This document shows, piece by piece, positions 8,898-17,046 of a stretch of 64,000 nt of DNA. The stretch is taken from NCBI GenBank assembly GCA_020630595.1, contig JAHDBC010000001.1, positions 76,189-140,188 of the forward strand. The letters run 5' to 3'. A program made the position numbers and the translations under genes. This DNA is from Planktomarina sp. GTDB taxonomy: Bacteria; Pseudomonadota; Alphaproteobacteria; Rhodobacterales; Rhodobacteraceae. How positions within the stretch are numbered: the stretch's first letter is position 1; each line of letters opens with the position of its first letter. The notes under the pieces were generated by a model. That model was given only the letters and a program-made list of their open reading frames with translations, was not told the DNA's origin and did not search any database.

Positions 8898-9899
8898 TCA
8901 AACCTCGTCGTAGATAACTTCCAGGGATTCTTTGGGGGCGGATTTGGATCCACGCATGTCTTCATCGGTTGCAGGCGTCAGTGTGACCCCAGCGCCTGTT
9001 TCAGACCCATCAAACAGTTCCAACAGCCCGTCTTGGGACAGCGGCGTCGGCCGCACGGGCGGGGCTTCGGCCACGTTCATCCCCAGTTCCGCAAACAGCG
9101 CGCCCCACTGGGATGCATCTGTTCCGACAATCTGATAATTCGCCGATTTCTTGCGCAGGTCGTCATCTTGCGGAATGGACGCCAAAATTGGAATATCCAC
9201 CGCTTTGGCAAAAGCCTGCGCTTCGCCGGAATGGTCATCCTTGTTCACAACCAGACCCGCCACGCCGACGTTGCCACCCAGCTTGCGGAAATATTCCACG
9301 GCGGAACACACGTTGTTTGCCACATACAGCGACTGCAGATCGTTTGATGCGACCAAGATCACCTTTTGCGCCATGTCACGGGCAATCGGCAGGCCAAACC
9401 CGCCGCAGACCACGTCGCCCAGGAAATCCAGCAGGACATAGTCAAAATCCCAATCGTGGAAGCCCAGCTTTTCCAGCAGTTCAAACCCGTGAATAATGCC
9501 ACGGCCACCGCACCCCCGGCCAACCTCTGGCCCGCCCAGTTCCATGGCAAAGACACCACCACGCTTGAAACAAACGTCGCCGATTTGCACTTCTTCGCCG
9601 GCCAGTTTTTTCTTGGTCGATGTTTCGATGATCGTGGGGCAGGCCTTGCCACCGAACAAAAGGGATGTGGTGTCCGATTTCGGATCACAGCCGATCAGCA
9701 ACACCCGCTTGCCCTGTTCGGCCATCATGTGGGACAGATTTGCCAGCGTGAACGATTTTCCGATCCCGCCTTTGCCGTAAATCGCGATGATCTGCGTGTC
9801 TTTGGTCGCTTCGGTCGGGATGATGTCAGCCAGATCTTCGTTGGCTTCATCTTTCAGACGCTGATCAAAAGACTTCAGGTTTGGTACGTCGAGGCTCAT
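8898..9899 (-). CDS. bchX: Chlorophyllide a reductase iron protein subunit X
   Basis: ATP-dependent reductase (NifH-like) that passes electrons to BchY-BchZ. 333 residues. The P-loop GKGGIGKS is at about 42-49, and conserved Cys residues that bridge the dimer 4Fe-4S cluster lie in GGRG- and VVCGGFG-type blocks (about residues 130 and 165). ATG at 9899 overlaps the bchC stop as ATGA and has GGAGTG upstream; an earlier in-frame codon at 9914 lies inside bchC and is not needed. The C-terminal extension (about 270-333) is usual for BchX versus BchL. Confidence 0.97.
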   Translation of the reverse strand: MSLDVPNLKSFDQRLKDEANEDLADIIPTEATKDTQIIAIYGKGGIGKSFTLANLSHMMAEQGKRVLLIGCDPKSDTTSLLFGGKACPTIIETSTKKKLAGEEVQIGDVCFKRGGVFAMELGGPEVGRGCGGRGIIHGFELLEKLGFHDWDFDYVLLDFLGDVVCGGFGLPIARDMAQKVILVASNDLQSLYVANNVCSAVEYFRKLGGNVGVAGLVVNKDDHSGEAQAFAKAVDIPILASIPQDDDLRKKSANYQIVGTDASQWGALFAELGMNVAEAPPVRPTPLSQDGLLELFDGSETGAGVTLTPATDEDMRGSKSAPKESLEVIYDEV

Positions 9900-10837
9900 T
9901 GAATAGCACTCCAATCCAGGATCATTTTCAGGCAGTTCGGGTCGGTGAATGCCGTTTCGTAAGCCGCGCTTGCGTCAGCTGGCTGCGATGTGTGTGTGAT
10001 CAGGTCAGCCAAGGACAGCGCACCGCTTTCGACCAATTGGCGGGTCGCGGTCAGGTCACAACGGTCCCATTCGGCCGCGATGCGCATCCGCGCCTCTTTC
10101 ATGAATGCGGGCGGAAACGCGAAGGACAGCGGCTGGGTATAAAACCCGGCCAGAACAATTTCCCCGCCTTTGCCCAACCGTGTGATCCAGTCGTTCAACA
10201 GATCACCACGCCCGGACGCATCGTAGATTGACATGTAATCCCGGCGATCGTCCGCATCAGGATGCAAGACCTGATACCCCATCGCCCCTGACGTCCGATC
10301 GGGGTTTACTTCCCAAACGGTGGGGGGCGGGCCACCGGCTGCAACGGTCAAACGGGCCAAAAGCCGGCCCAGCACACCGTGACCGATGATCAAATCAGGC
10401 AACGCCTTGTTCGGACCAGCAAGCGCATGGCGCGCGGTCGCAGCCAAAGCCAACAGCGCCCCTTCAGCCCCAAAACCGGGATCAATTTTTGTTACCCGGT
10501 CTTCGGCGCTGATCAGGCGTTTTGCTGATCCGCCAAACAGGCCAAATGCGCCATCATAACAGTTCGCACCGGGCACAAAGACGTAATCGCCTGCCTTCAA
10601 CGTGCAATCAGACCCTGCTTCAACAACGACGCCGGCTGATTCATATCCTGGGACCAACGGATACCCCATCCCCGGAAACGGCGGCATGTTTCCTGACCAG
10701 AACAGATTTTCCGTGCCAGTCGAAATACCGGAATGCTGAACGTCGATCACCAAATCGCCAGCACCGGGATCGTTCAATCCCAGTTCAGCCAGACCCAATG
10801 CGCGGGGTCCTGACATCATGACGGCGGTAGTCTGCAT
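9896..10837 (-). CDS. bchC: 3-hydroxyethyl bacteriochlorophyllide a dehydrogenase
   Basis: NAD-dependent, zinc-alcohol-dehydrogenase-like enzyme that oxidises the C3 hydroxyethyl group to acetyl, the last ring step to bacteriochlorophyllide a. 313 residues. It shows the GroES-like N-terminal block [13 protein letters not shown] (about 38-50) and [10 protein letters not shown] (about 64). ATG at 10837 follows AAGGAA; a TTG one codon earlier is unlikely. It heads the bchCXYZ-puf transcript, with two PpsR palindromes 58-101 bases upstream, and also receives read-through from crtEF. Confidence 0.96.
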   Translation of the reverse strand: MQTTAVMMSGPRALGLAELGLNDPGAGDLVIDVQHSGISTGTENLFWSGNMPPFPGMGYPLVPGYESAGVVVEAGSDCTLKAGDYVFVPGANCYDGAFGLFGGSAKRLISAEDRVTKIDPGFGAEGALLALAATARHALAGPNKALPDLIIGHGVLGRLLARLTVAAGGPPPTVWEVNPDRTSGAMGYQVLHPDADDRRDYMSIYDASGRGDLLNDWITRLGKGGEIVLAGFYTQPLSFAFPPAFMKEARMRIAAEWDRCDLTATRQLVESGALSLADLITHTSQPADASAAYETAFTDPNCLKMILDWSAIQ

Positions 10838-10894
10838 CAAATCCAGTTCCTTTTGCGAATCTTAGTGACACAGGGGTGTGCCCGTTTGTCGCAC

Positions 10895-10912
10895 TGTAAG
10901 CATAACCTGACA
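10895..10912. promoter_or_regulatory. PpsR/CrtJ operator, bchC promoter, site 1
   Basis: TGT-AAGCATAACCTG-ACA, an exact TGT-N12-ACA palindrome upstream of bchC. PpsR (CrtJ) represses photosynthesis genes under oxygen through such sites. It lies 8 bases from the second copy, the spacing known for cooperative CrtJ binding at R. capsulatus bchC. Confidence 0.85.
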
Positions 10913-10920
10913 CTTTAAAC

Positions 10921-10938
10921 TGTCAAACGTATTGGACA
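10921..10938. promoter_or_regulatory. PpsR/CrtJ operator, bchC promoter, site 2
   Basis: TGT-CAAACGTATTGG-ACA, exact TGT-N12-ACA, in the 122-base gap between crtF and bchC. With the copy at 10895 it forms a tandem operator, 8 bases apart. Confidence 0.87.
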
Positions 10939-10959
10939 GTTTTTCGCGAATAAATGTGT

Positions 10960-12099
10960 TCAGGCGGGTTTGCGGGCCGTCACAACGGACGTGATAAAGG
11001 GCCGGGGCGCATGCGGCGTTTGTACATCAACAAAGCCAACCGACTGACAACATTCAGATATTTGGGCCTGCGACCGTGCGCGACCCGTCTGCATTGCAAG
11101 GGTATAAAGCGCAAAATACACATCCCCCGCGCGCGTGGGATTTTGGCCACCGGTCATGGGTTCCGACACCACCAACCGCCCGCCCGGGGGCAGTGCAGTG
11201 TAAATTTTGCCTAACAGTGCCGCCACTGTTGCGTCGGCGTGATCGTATAAAACGCGGATCAGGGTGATCGTATCCGCCCCAGCGGGCAAAGGATCATCAC
11301 GAAAACTGCCGGGGTGAACCTGCACCCTGTCCAGCAGGCCCGCGCCACGGAATCTGCTTTGCGCACCCGGGACAACAGCAGGCAAATCAAACAGATGCAG
11401 CGCAGGCCCCCGATGCCGCTGACCGACCGCGGTCAGAAACGCACCGGTGCCACCACCAACATCCAAAACGGCCCGGGATTTTGAAAAATCCACTGTGCGC
11501 AATGTATCTTCCGCGACCAGACGCTGGCTGTCCGCCATCAAATCGGAATACGTGCGCGTCACATCTGGATCGACGGCCGCACCTGCGCCAAAAACGTAAG
11601 GCCAAAATTCAGCGAGTTCTGTTTTCACATCGCCACGAAAGAACGCCACCGGATCTGACAGATCACGGTAGAACACATCATGGTGTCGGATCATCTGGAC
11701 CAGCCCCGGAACCGTCAGAAGCGCGGCGCCCCGGCTGGTCAAACGGTATGCACCACGCCGATTCGCAACCAGACCCAGCGCGGCGGTGGCCTGCATGAGA
11801 ATGTGCAGGCGTTCTTTCGGAATGGCCACATGGGCGAAAAGATCATCAAGGGTTTTTGGGCCGTCTTTCAGCTGATCCAGAATGCGCAATTCGACGACTG
11901 CGTATAACACCTGTGACTGCGCGAATCCGGCAACCAGATCGAACAGCGCCTCCCCTTCTTTGCGGGCAATGCGGGACAGGCCCGGCACCCGGGCCGCAAA
12001 CGACTGGAACCGCTGGGACCCCGCCAATTTTGCAACCCACCCGGCTTTCCAGCGCATCGGTGTTTCCCGCGCGCCAAGGGATCCGGTGTGTTGATTCAT
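10960..12099 (-). CDS. crtF: Demethylspheroidene O-methyltransferase
   Basis: SAM-dependent O-methyltransferase that methylates the 1-hydroxy group of hydroxylated carotenoids on the way to spheroidene. 379 residues. The N-terminal half (about 40-170) is a dimerisation/winged-helix part, and the SAM site VLDVGGGTGAFL is at about 215-226, followed by the acidic LFDLP block. It starts within the crtE stop (ATGA) and ends about 120 bases before bchC, giving the crtEF operon of Rhodobacter order. Confidence 0.95.
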   Translation of the reverse strand: MNQHTGSLGARETPMRWKAGWVAKLAGSQRFQSFAARVPGLSRIARKEGEALFDLVAGFAQSQVLYAVVELRILDQLKDGPKTLDDLFAHVAIPKERLHILMQATAALGLVANRRGAYRLTSRGAALLTVPGLVQMIRHHDVFYRDLSDPVAFFRGDVKTELAEFWPYVFGAGAAVDPDVTRTYSDLMADSQRLVAEDTLRTVDFSKSRAVLDVGGGTGAFLTAVGQRHRGPALHLFDLPAVVPGAQSRFRGAGLLDRVQVHPGSFRDDPLPAGADTITLIRVLYDHADATVAALLGKIYTALPPGGRLVVSEPMTGGQNPTRAGDVYFALYTLAMQTGRARSQAQISECCQSVGFVDVQTPHAPRPFITSVVTARKPA

Positions 12100-12971
12100 T
12101 GTGCCGGAATGGTCGGATGGACAGGGGTCAGCCGTTCAGCCGTATGGCGCACCATCTGCGCCAGATCAGCTTCACCCGGACACGACGGGATAGAAGCGAT
12201 CGCCCCCGCCAGAATATCTTTCAGTCGGTTGATCGCCCCCGTGACACCCAGCTGCGTCACCGCATTGGGGCGATTGTGCAGGTCATCCTGCCCCACTGGT
12301 TTGCCCAGCGCATCTGCATCATACAGGGCATCGCGCAAATCATCAGCCACTTGAAACGCTTCGCCAATCCGCGCACCCAATTCTTCCCACGGTTCGGGGT
12401 CTTGACCGGCGGCGATGGCACCCATCTGGGTGGCTGCAATGAACAGGGCCCCGGTTTTGGCCTGATGATATGCTGACAGATTGATGTCCGCTTCGCTTTC
12501 CCAAGCCTGTCCTGCACAAATCCCCAATGGCGAACCCGTGCGCTGCGACAGCGTCAGGACCAATTGAATGGCACGTTCGGCATCGACGTCTGCGGTTCTG
12601 GCCAAAACTTCAAAAGCAAGAACGATCAGGCTGTCACCTGTCAAAACGGCCAAGGGTTCTGAATACGCCCGGTGAATTGTTGGCTTGCCACGCCGGATGT
12701 CGGCATCATCAAAACAGGGCATGTCATCGTGGACAAGCGACGCACAGTGGATCAGTTCAAGCGCGACAGCCGCCGCATCGGTCAATGCCGGATCGGGATC
12801 CCCACAGGCCTGCGCTACAGACATCAGGATTGTCGGACGAATGCGGGCCCCGCCCGGGGTCACGGCATAATCCAGTGCGCTGGCCAATTGCGCGGGGGCC
12901 ATTCCGGCTTTGCCCTGCCCCACCGCAATGGCACGGCGCATTGCTGATTCGATCCGCTGGCTTTGGGACAT
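12096..12971 (-). CDS. crtE: Geranylgeranyl diphosphate synthase
   Basis: Prenyltransferase that makes C20 geranylgeranyl-PP for carotenoids and for the bacteriochlorophyll tail. 291 residues. The first Asp-rich motif is DDMPCFDDAD (about 97-106) and the second DDLRDALYD (about 225). It heads the crtEF operon and is divergent from crtD, sharing a control region with two PpsR sites. A GGA-rich site precedes the ATG. The FPP-type synthase ispA at 58359 is the housekeeping paralogue. Confidence 0.95.
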   Translation of the reverse strand: MSQSQRIESAMRRAIAVGQGKAGMAPAQLASALDYAVTPGGARIRPTILMSVAQACGDPDPALTDAAAVALELIHCASLVHDDMPCFDDADIRRGKPTIHRAYSEPLAVLTGDSLIVLAFEVLARTADVDAERAIQLVLTLSQRTGSPLGICAGQAWESEADINLSAYHQAKTGALFIAATQMGAIAAGQDPEPWEELGARIGEAFQVADDLRDALYDADALGKPVGQDDLHNRPNAVTQLGVTGAINRLKDILAGAIASIPSCPGEADLAQMVRHTAERLTPVHPTIPAQ

Positions 12972-12996
12972 GGAATCCTCCGCATTCGATAAGGGG

Positions 12997-13014
12997 TGTC
13001 AGTCCCGTTTGACA
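12997..13014. promoter_or_regulatory. PpsR/CrtJ operator, crtE side
   Basis: TGT-CAGTCCCGTTTG-ACA, exact TGT-N12-ACA, 26 bases upstream of the crtE start in the crtE/crtD divergent region. It overlaps the likely crtE promoter or leader. Confidence 0.82.
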
Positions 13015-13041
13015 GATTGTCATCCAAATCAGACGCAATAC

Positions 13042-13059
13042 TGTAAATCAAACTGGACA
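13042..13059. promoter_or_regulatory. PpsR/CrtJ operator, crtD side
   Basis: TGT-AAATCAAACTGG-ACA, exact TGT-N12-ACA, 27 bases from the other copy and about 50 bases before the likely crtD start. The two sites can serve both divergent operons. Confidence 0.83.
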
Positions 13060-13109
13060 TATTTAGAGCCCGAGTCAACAATGACCCATCTTTTTGGCGG
13101 AGCTTTCAG

Positions 13110-14651
13110 ATCACGAACTGCAGGAATATCGTTGTCGTGGGTGCCGGTGTGGGCGGATTGGCGGCCGCCATGCGCTTGTCTGCTGCGGGTCACCACGTCA
13201 CCGTCTTGGAAAAGGCTGGCGGTCCGGGGGGCAAAATGCGCACGTCCCCGTCAGATGCAGGCCCCATCGACATTGGCCCCACGGTGCTGACCATGCGGTG
13301 GGTGTTCGAAGATCTGTTTCGCGCCGCCGGAACAGACCTGACTGACCACGTAACCCTGACCGAAGACACCATTTTGGCACGGCACTGGTGGCATGATGGA
13401 TCAACGCTTGATCTGTTTTCCGACCCCGAACAATCCGCAAAGTCAGTATGGGGCTTTGCCGGATCCAAGGGGGAACGACAGTTTCGCGCTTTTTCCAATC
13501 GTGCGCGTCGCTTGTTCGAAGCCTTTCAAGGGCCGATGATGGAAACTGCGCAGCCATCGTCAATGGGATTGGCGCTGCGCGTTCTGAAAACGCCGCGCCT
13601 GATCATGGATATGGCGCCGCTGCATACAATGATGCAGTCACTGGCGCGGCAGTTCGATGATCCGCGATTACGCCAATTGTATGGGCGGTATGCAACCTAT
13701 GTCGGCGGAAGCCCCTTTGGCGCGCCCGCGCTGTTGTCGTTGATCGCCCATTCCGAAGCCTTGGGCGTTTGGTCCATAAAAGGCGGGATGCATGCGTTGG
13801 CCCAAGCGATGGAAACCGTGGCGCAGTCCATGGGCGTACGGTTCGCATATCATCAAACAGTCAAATCAATCTTGACCCACGACGGAAAAGCCACGGGCGT
13901 TCAAACAGCCGATGGCAACTGGATGGCCGATTGTGTGGTCTTCAACGGCGACCCTGCGGCATTGGCCGGTGGGCTGTTGGGTCAATCCACACGGCGTGCG
14001 GTTTCCAAATCATCGGTTGAACCGCGCAGCCTATCCGCGTGGGTCTGGGGGTTTCAGTCCACCCCCAACGGCCCCCCGCTGGCGCACCACAATGTGTTTT
14101 TCGGCAAAAACCCAAAGGAAGAATTTGACCCTTTGACCCAAGGCAAAATGCCAGACGACCCAACCCTGTACATCTGTGCGCAGGATCGCGGCGGCGGCCA
14201 TATTCCAACTGGGCCAGAACGGTTTGAAATCATCATGAACGGTGCGCCCACCCACGCACAGACCGCCACCACCAAGGAAAAAGAGCTATGTCATCAGCGG
14301 ACCTTTCACGCATTGAAACAGCATGGGCTGACGTTCGGCCCGGAACCGAAAGTGCAGGCGCTGACGACACCCGCAGATTTCAACGCGCTGTTTCCCGGCA
14401 GTCAGGGATCCCTGTACGGGCGTTCCCCGCATGGGATGACAGCCGGGTTGAAGCGCCCAACAGCGCGGACCCGGATCAGGGGCCTTTATCTGGTGGGCGG
14501 CGGGGCGCATCCGGGGGCGGGGGTGCCGATGGCGACCCTCTCCGCGATGCACGTGGCCGGGGCGATCGCACAGGACCAAACTTCGATCTTGCCGTCCCGC
14601 CGAACGGGTATGCCTGGTGGTATGTCGACGGGATCGAGTCCGGCGGAATAG
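13110..14651 (+). CDS. crtD: Hydroxyneurosporene/methoxyneurosporene dehydrogenase
   Basis: FAD-dependent C3,4-desaturase that turns 1-hydroxy or methoxy neurosporene into demethylspheroidene or spheroidene. The dinucleotide fold NIVVVGAGVGG is right at the start, and GGGAHPGAGVP near the C-terminus is the family's second FAD block; the tail MPGGMSTG is usual for CrtD. The start is a problem. The first beta strand begins at about 13125, but in this frame no ATG, GTG, TTG or CTG lies between 13056 and the GTG at 13137, which would cut off that strand. An ATC at 13110 has GGCGGAG seven bases upstream and is my choice; a start-codon change or sequence error is possible. The last 80-90 bases overlap crtC in another frame. 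Confidence 0.88.
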   Translation: MTNCRNIVVVGAGVGGLAAAMRLSAAGHHVTVLEKAGGPGGKMRTSPSDAGPIDIGPTVLTMRWVFEDLFRAAGTDLTDHVTLTEDTILARHWWHDGSTLDLFSDPEQSAKSVWGFAGSKGERQFRAFSNRARRLFEAFQGPMMETAQPSSMGLALRVLKTPRLIMDMAPLHTMMQSLARQFDDPRLRQLYGRYATYVGGSPFGAPALLSLIAHSEALGVWSIKGGMHALAQAMETVAQSMGVRFAYHQTVKSILTHDGKATGVQTADGNWMADCVVFNGDPAALAGGLLGQSTRRAVSKSSVEPRSLSAWVWGFQSTPNGPPLAHHNVFFGKNPKEEFDPLTQGKMPDDPTLYICAQDRGGGHIPTGPERFEIIMNGAPTHAQTATTKEKELCHQRTFHALKQHGLTFGPEPKVQALTTPADFNALFPGSQGSLYGRSPHGMTAGLKRPTARTRIRGLYLVGGGAHPGAGVPMATLSAMHVAGAIAQDQTSILPSRRTGMPGGMSTGSSPAE

Positions 14652-15511
14652 GCCGATCCATATCCATCATCGGGTTTATCGGGTCCGTGTTTTCGCCATG
14701 GTATGCGTGGTCGGGGCGCAAGCGGCCAGAAAACAACTGCTGCATCAATGTCGCGACCTATGGCCCCGGCGGGCGATTTACCATGACCGACCGGGGTACG
14801 GCGGCCCTGCGCAAATCATCCGATGTGTTTGAGGTGGGGCCGTCCAAAATGACATGGGACGGAACGCAGCTGGTGATCGATATCAACGAATGGGGATCGC
14901 CCCCGATGGTTGGCCCAGTGCGCGGACAGGTGATTGTAACCCCCCGCGCCATAACGACCGTCGAATTGCCACTGACAGCGGACGGCGCACATATCTGGCG
15001 CCCCTTTTCCCCCACATCCGACATAGAGGTGAATCTGGAAGCCAAAGGCTGGCAATGGAAAGGGCATGGATATTTTGACGCCAACTTTGGCACCCGCGCC
15101 CTTGAACAGGATTTCAGCTATTGGACATGGGGCCGTTATCCTTTGGCGGATGGGTCTGTGTGTTTTTATGACGCGGATCGGTTGGATGGTTCACAGCTGG
15201 GTGTTGGCATCCAGTTCGATGCAGAAAATCACCCCACAGTGATCGACGCCCCGCCAAAAGTGCGGTTCAAAAATTCTGCATGGCAAGTGCGGCGCGAAAC
15301 CCGGGCTGATGTCGGCGTCATGCCCGTGCAGGTAAAGGGCATGTTGGACGCGCCCTTTTATTCGCGGTCCATGGTGAAAACGCGTTTCAACGGCGAAGAA
15401 ACCACCGGTGTTCACGAAGCGTTGGATCTGAACCGATTTTCAAATCCCCTGCTGAAACCGATGCTGGCGTGTCGTGTTCCGCGCCGTGCCGGATGGACAT
15501 TCAAAGATTAG
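14561..15511 (+). CDS. crtC: Carotenoid 1,2-hydratase (hydroxyneurosporene synthase)
   Basis: Adds water to the 1,2 double bond of neurosporene or related carotenoids, giving the 1-hydroxy group later methylated by CrtF. Conserved blocks GYAWWYVDG (about 14606-14632), GFIGSVFSPWY and CCINVATYGPGGRFTMTDRG are clear and continue to the end at 15511. The start is uncertain and the 5' coordinate is approximate. The GYAWWYVDG block already lies inside the end of crtD, in the -1 frame, and no ATG/GTG/TTG/CTG exists in this frame from just after 14288 to the GTG at 14687. Non-standard initiation or -1 frameshifting from crtD would explain it. The stop overlaps the tspO stop, so the genes converge. 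Confidence 0.85.
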   Translation, partial: GDRTGPNFDLAVPPNGYAWWYVDGIESGGIGRSISIIGFIGSVFSPWYAWSGRKRPENNCCINVATYGPGGRFTMTDRGTAALRKSSDVFEVGPSKMTWDGTQLVIDINEWGSPPMVGPVRGQVIVTPRAITTVELPLTADGAHIWRPFSPTSDIEVNLEAKGWQWKGHGYFDANFGTRALEQDFSYWTWGRYPLADGSVCFYDADRLDGSQLGVGIQFDAENHPTVIDAPPKVRFKNSAWQVRRETRADVGVMPVQVKGMLDAPFYSRSMVKTRFNGEETTGVHEALDLNRFSNPLLKPMLACRVPRRAGWTFKD

Positions 15512-15978
15512 GCTTCGACCGCCACATGCGCGTTCTTGCGCCAAATCCATGCGTTCAATGCACCCGCATAGCTGACCCAGATCAGGTAAGGAACAAACAG
15601 CCATCCCGCCGCCGGCACAATTTGCCAGAACGTCAGCATCGTGGCCGCAACCGCAAACCACAGGCAGCCAATAACCACCAAGGCAGCGCCCAAACGTTTC
15701 AGCCCGAAAAATACCGGCGTCCACAATGTGTTCAACGCGATTTGCAAAGCCCAGAACGCCAGTGCAAAGCCGGATCCTTGTTCCATCGCGACCCATGTCG
15801 CGGCGACTGCCGCAGAAATATACAATGTGACCCACGCCAGTGGGAACAACCATGGCGGCGGCGTCCAAACAGGTTTCTTCAGCCGCTTGAAATACCAATC
15901 ATCCGGCGGGAACAGCGAACCCGTCGCGCCAGCGGCGCAGGTGGCCGCCAGAAATACGATGAAAATTTGCCAATCCAT
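15508..15978 (-). CDS. tspO: TspO/MBR family tryptophan-rich sensory protein
   Basis: A 156-residue outer-membrane protein of the TspO (CrtK) family with five membrane helices. Tryptophan-rich blocks are present, with PPWLFPLAWVTLY (about 41-53) and the WALQIALNTLWTPVFFGL core (about 76-93) typical of the family. In R. sphaeroides TspO binds tetrapyrroles and dampens photosynthesis gene expression under oxygen. It is the last gene of crtI-crtB-tspO, 27 bases after crtB, with an AAAGG site. Confidence 0.94.
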   Translation of the reverse strand: MDWQIFIVFLAATCAAGATGSLFPPDDWYFKRLKKPVWTPPPWLFPLAWVTLYISAAVAATWVAMEQGSGFALAFWALQIALNTLWTPVFFGLKRLGAALVVIGCLWFAVAATMLTFWQIVPAAGWLFVPYLIWVSYAGALNAWIWRKNAHVAVEA

Positions 15979-16005
15979 GGGTGTTCAACCTTTCAAGTAT
16001 GCTTA

Positions 16006-17046
16006 CTAACTAGGTTGAACGTCCCCAGGTTCCAACATGTTTCGCTGCTGTGCAGCATCGCGCTGACGCAAATCAGCCAAGACATCCAGCACCGCTTTGG
16101 TTCTGCTGGGGTGTTTTTGTGTGGTGTCAGCCGCAGCATCCACCAGAAATCTGACCTCTGGCAAAGGGTCGGCGTATACGACGGCGGACTGGGGCGCAGC
16201 CATGCTGACCCCGGATCGCACCAGCGCCAAACCCAACCAGCCCAGCTTTTGTCCTTTGGTCGTGATCGCACGCGAAGAAATGGAATCGTATCCATTCCGC
16301 CGCAGCTTACCACCGATCCCACAATAGATGTGGCGCGCGGCATAAATTGCGGGTCGCGATGATAAGGGCAGTGCCGTAATCCCTGCCTCTGACCGGCGAT
16401 AAAGCCGATCCGCCTCTGCCAGCAAACGCTTGGTCATTGTCCGAATGGCCGGGCGCGGCAGGGGATCGTGGTAAAAGGCTTGCAGGTCTATTCCAGCGTC
16501 ATCCATCCAATCGGTTGGCATGTAGAACCGCTTGAACCGGGCATCTTCGCCCACATCGCGGGCAATGTTCGTCAACTGCATCGCAACACCCAGATCACAG
16601 GCCCGCGCCAATGCGTTGGGATCGCGAACGCCCATCAGCACGGTCATCATCGCCCCCACAGCAGACGCAACGCGCGCAGAATACGCGCGCACATCAGACA
16701 AGGTCGCATAGGTTCGTTCCTGCGCGTCCCAAGCGAACCCTTCCAACAGGGCCTCTGGCAGGGCGCGGGGCATATCATGTTGATCGATCATCGCGGCAAA
16801 GGCGCGATCAATGGGGCTGTTCGCAGGGCGACCTTCGTAGATGGCATCCAACCGGTCTTGCAAACGCAACACGGCGGCCGCCTTTTCCGGCACTTCATCC
16901 ACGGCATCATCCGCAAAACGGCAAAACGCATAAAGCGCCAGCGCGGGGTCGCGCACTTTGGCAGGCAACAGCTTGGACGCTGCATGAAACGAATAGCTGC
17001 CCGTGCGAATGGCGTCCCGGCAATGTTGCAGATCAGCGTCGTTCAT
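16006..17046 (-). CDS. crtB: 15-cis-phytoene synthase
   Basis: Joins two geranylgeranyl-PP molecules head to head into phytoene, the first committed carotenoid step. 346 residues. The two Asp-rich motifs of squalene/phytoene synthases are present: FADDAVDE (about 44-51) and NIARDVGEDARF (about 160-171). The ATG overlaps the crtI stop as ATGA, so it is coupled to crtI. Confidence 0.96.
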   Translation of the reverse strand: MNDADLQHCRDAIRTGSYSFHAASKLLPAKVRDPALALYAFCRFADDAVDEVPEKAAAVLRLQDRLDAIYEGRPANSPIDRAFAAMIDQHDMPRALPEALLEGFAWDAQERTYATLSDVRAYSARVASAVGAMMTVLMGVRDPNALARACDLGVAMQLTNIARDVGEDARFKRFYMPTDWMDDAGIDLQAFYHDPLPRPAIRTMTKRLLAEADRLYRRSEAGITALPLSSRPAIYAARHIYCGIGGKLRRNGYDSISSRAITTKGQKLGWLGLALVRSGVSMAAPQSAVVYADPLPEVRFLVDAAADTTQKHPSRTKAVLDVLADLRQRDAAQQRNMLEPGDVQPS

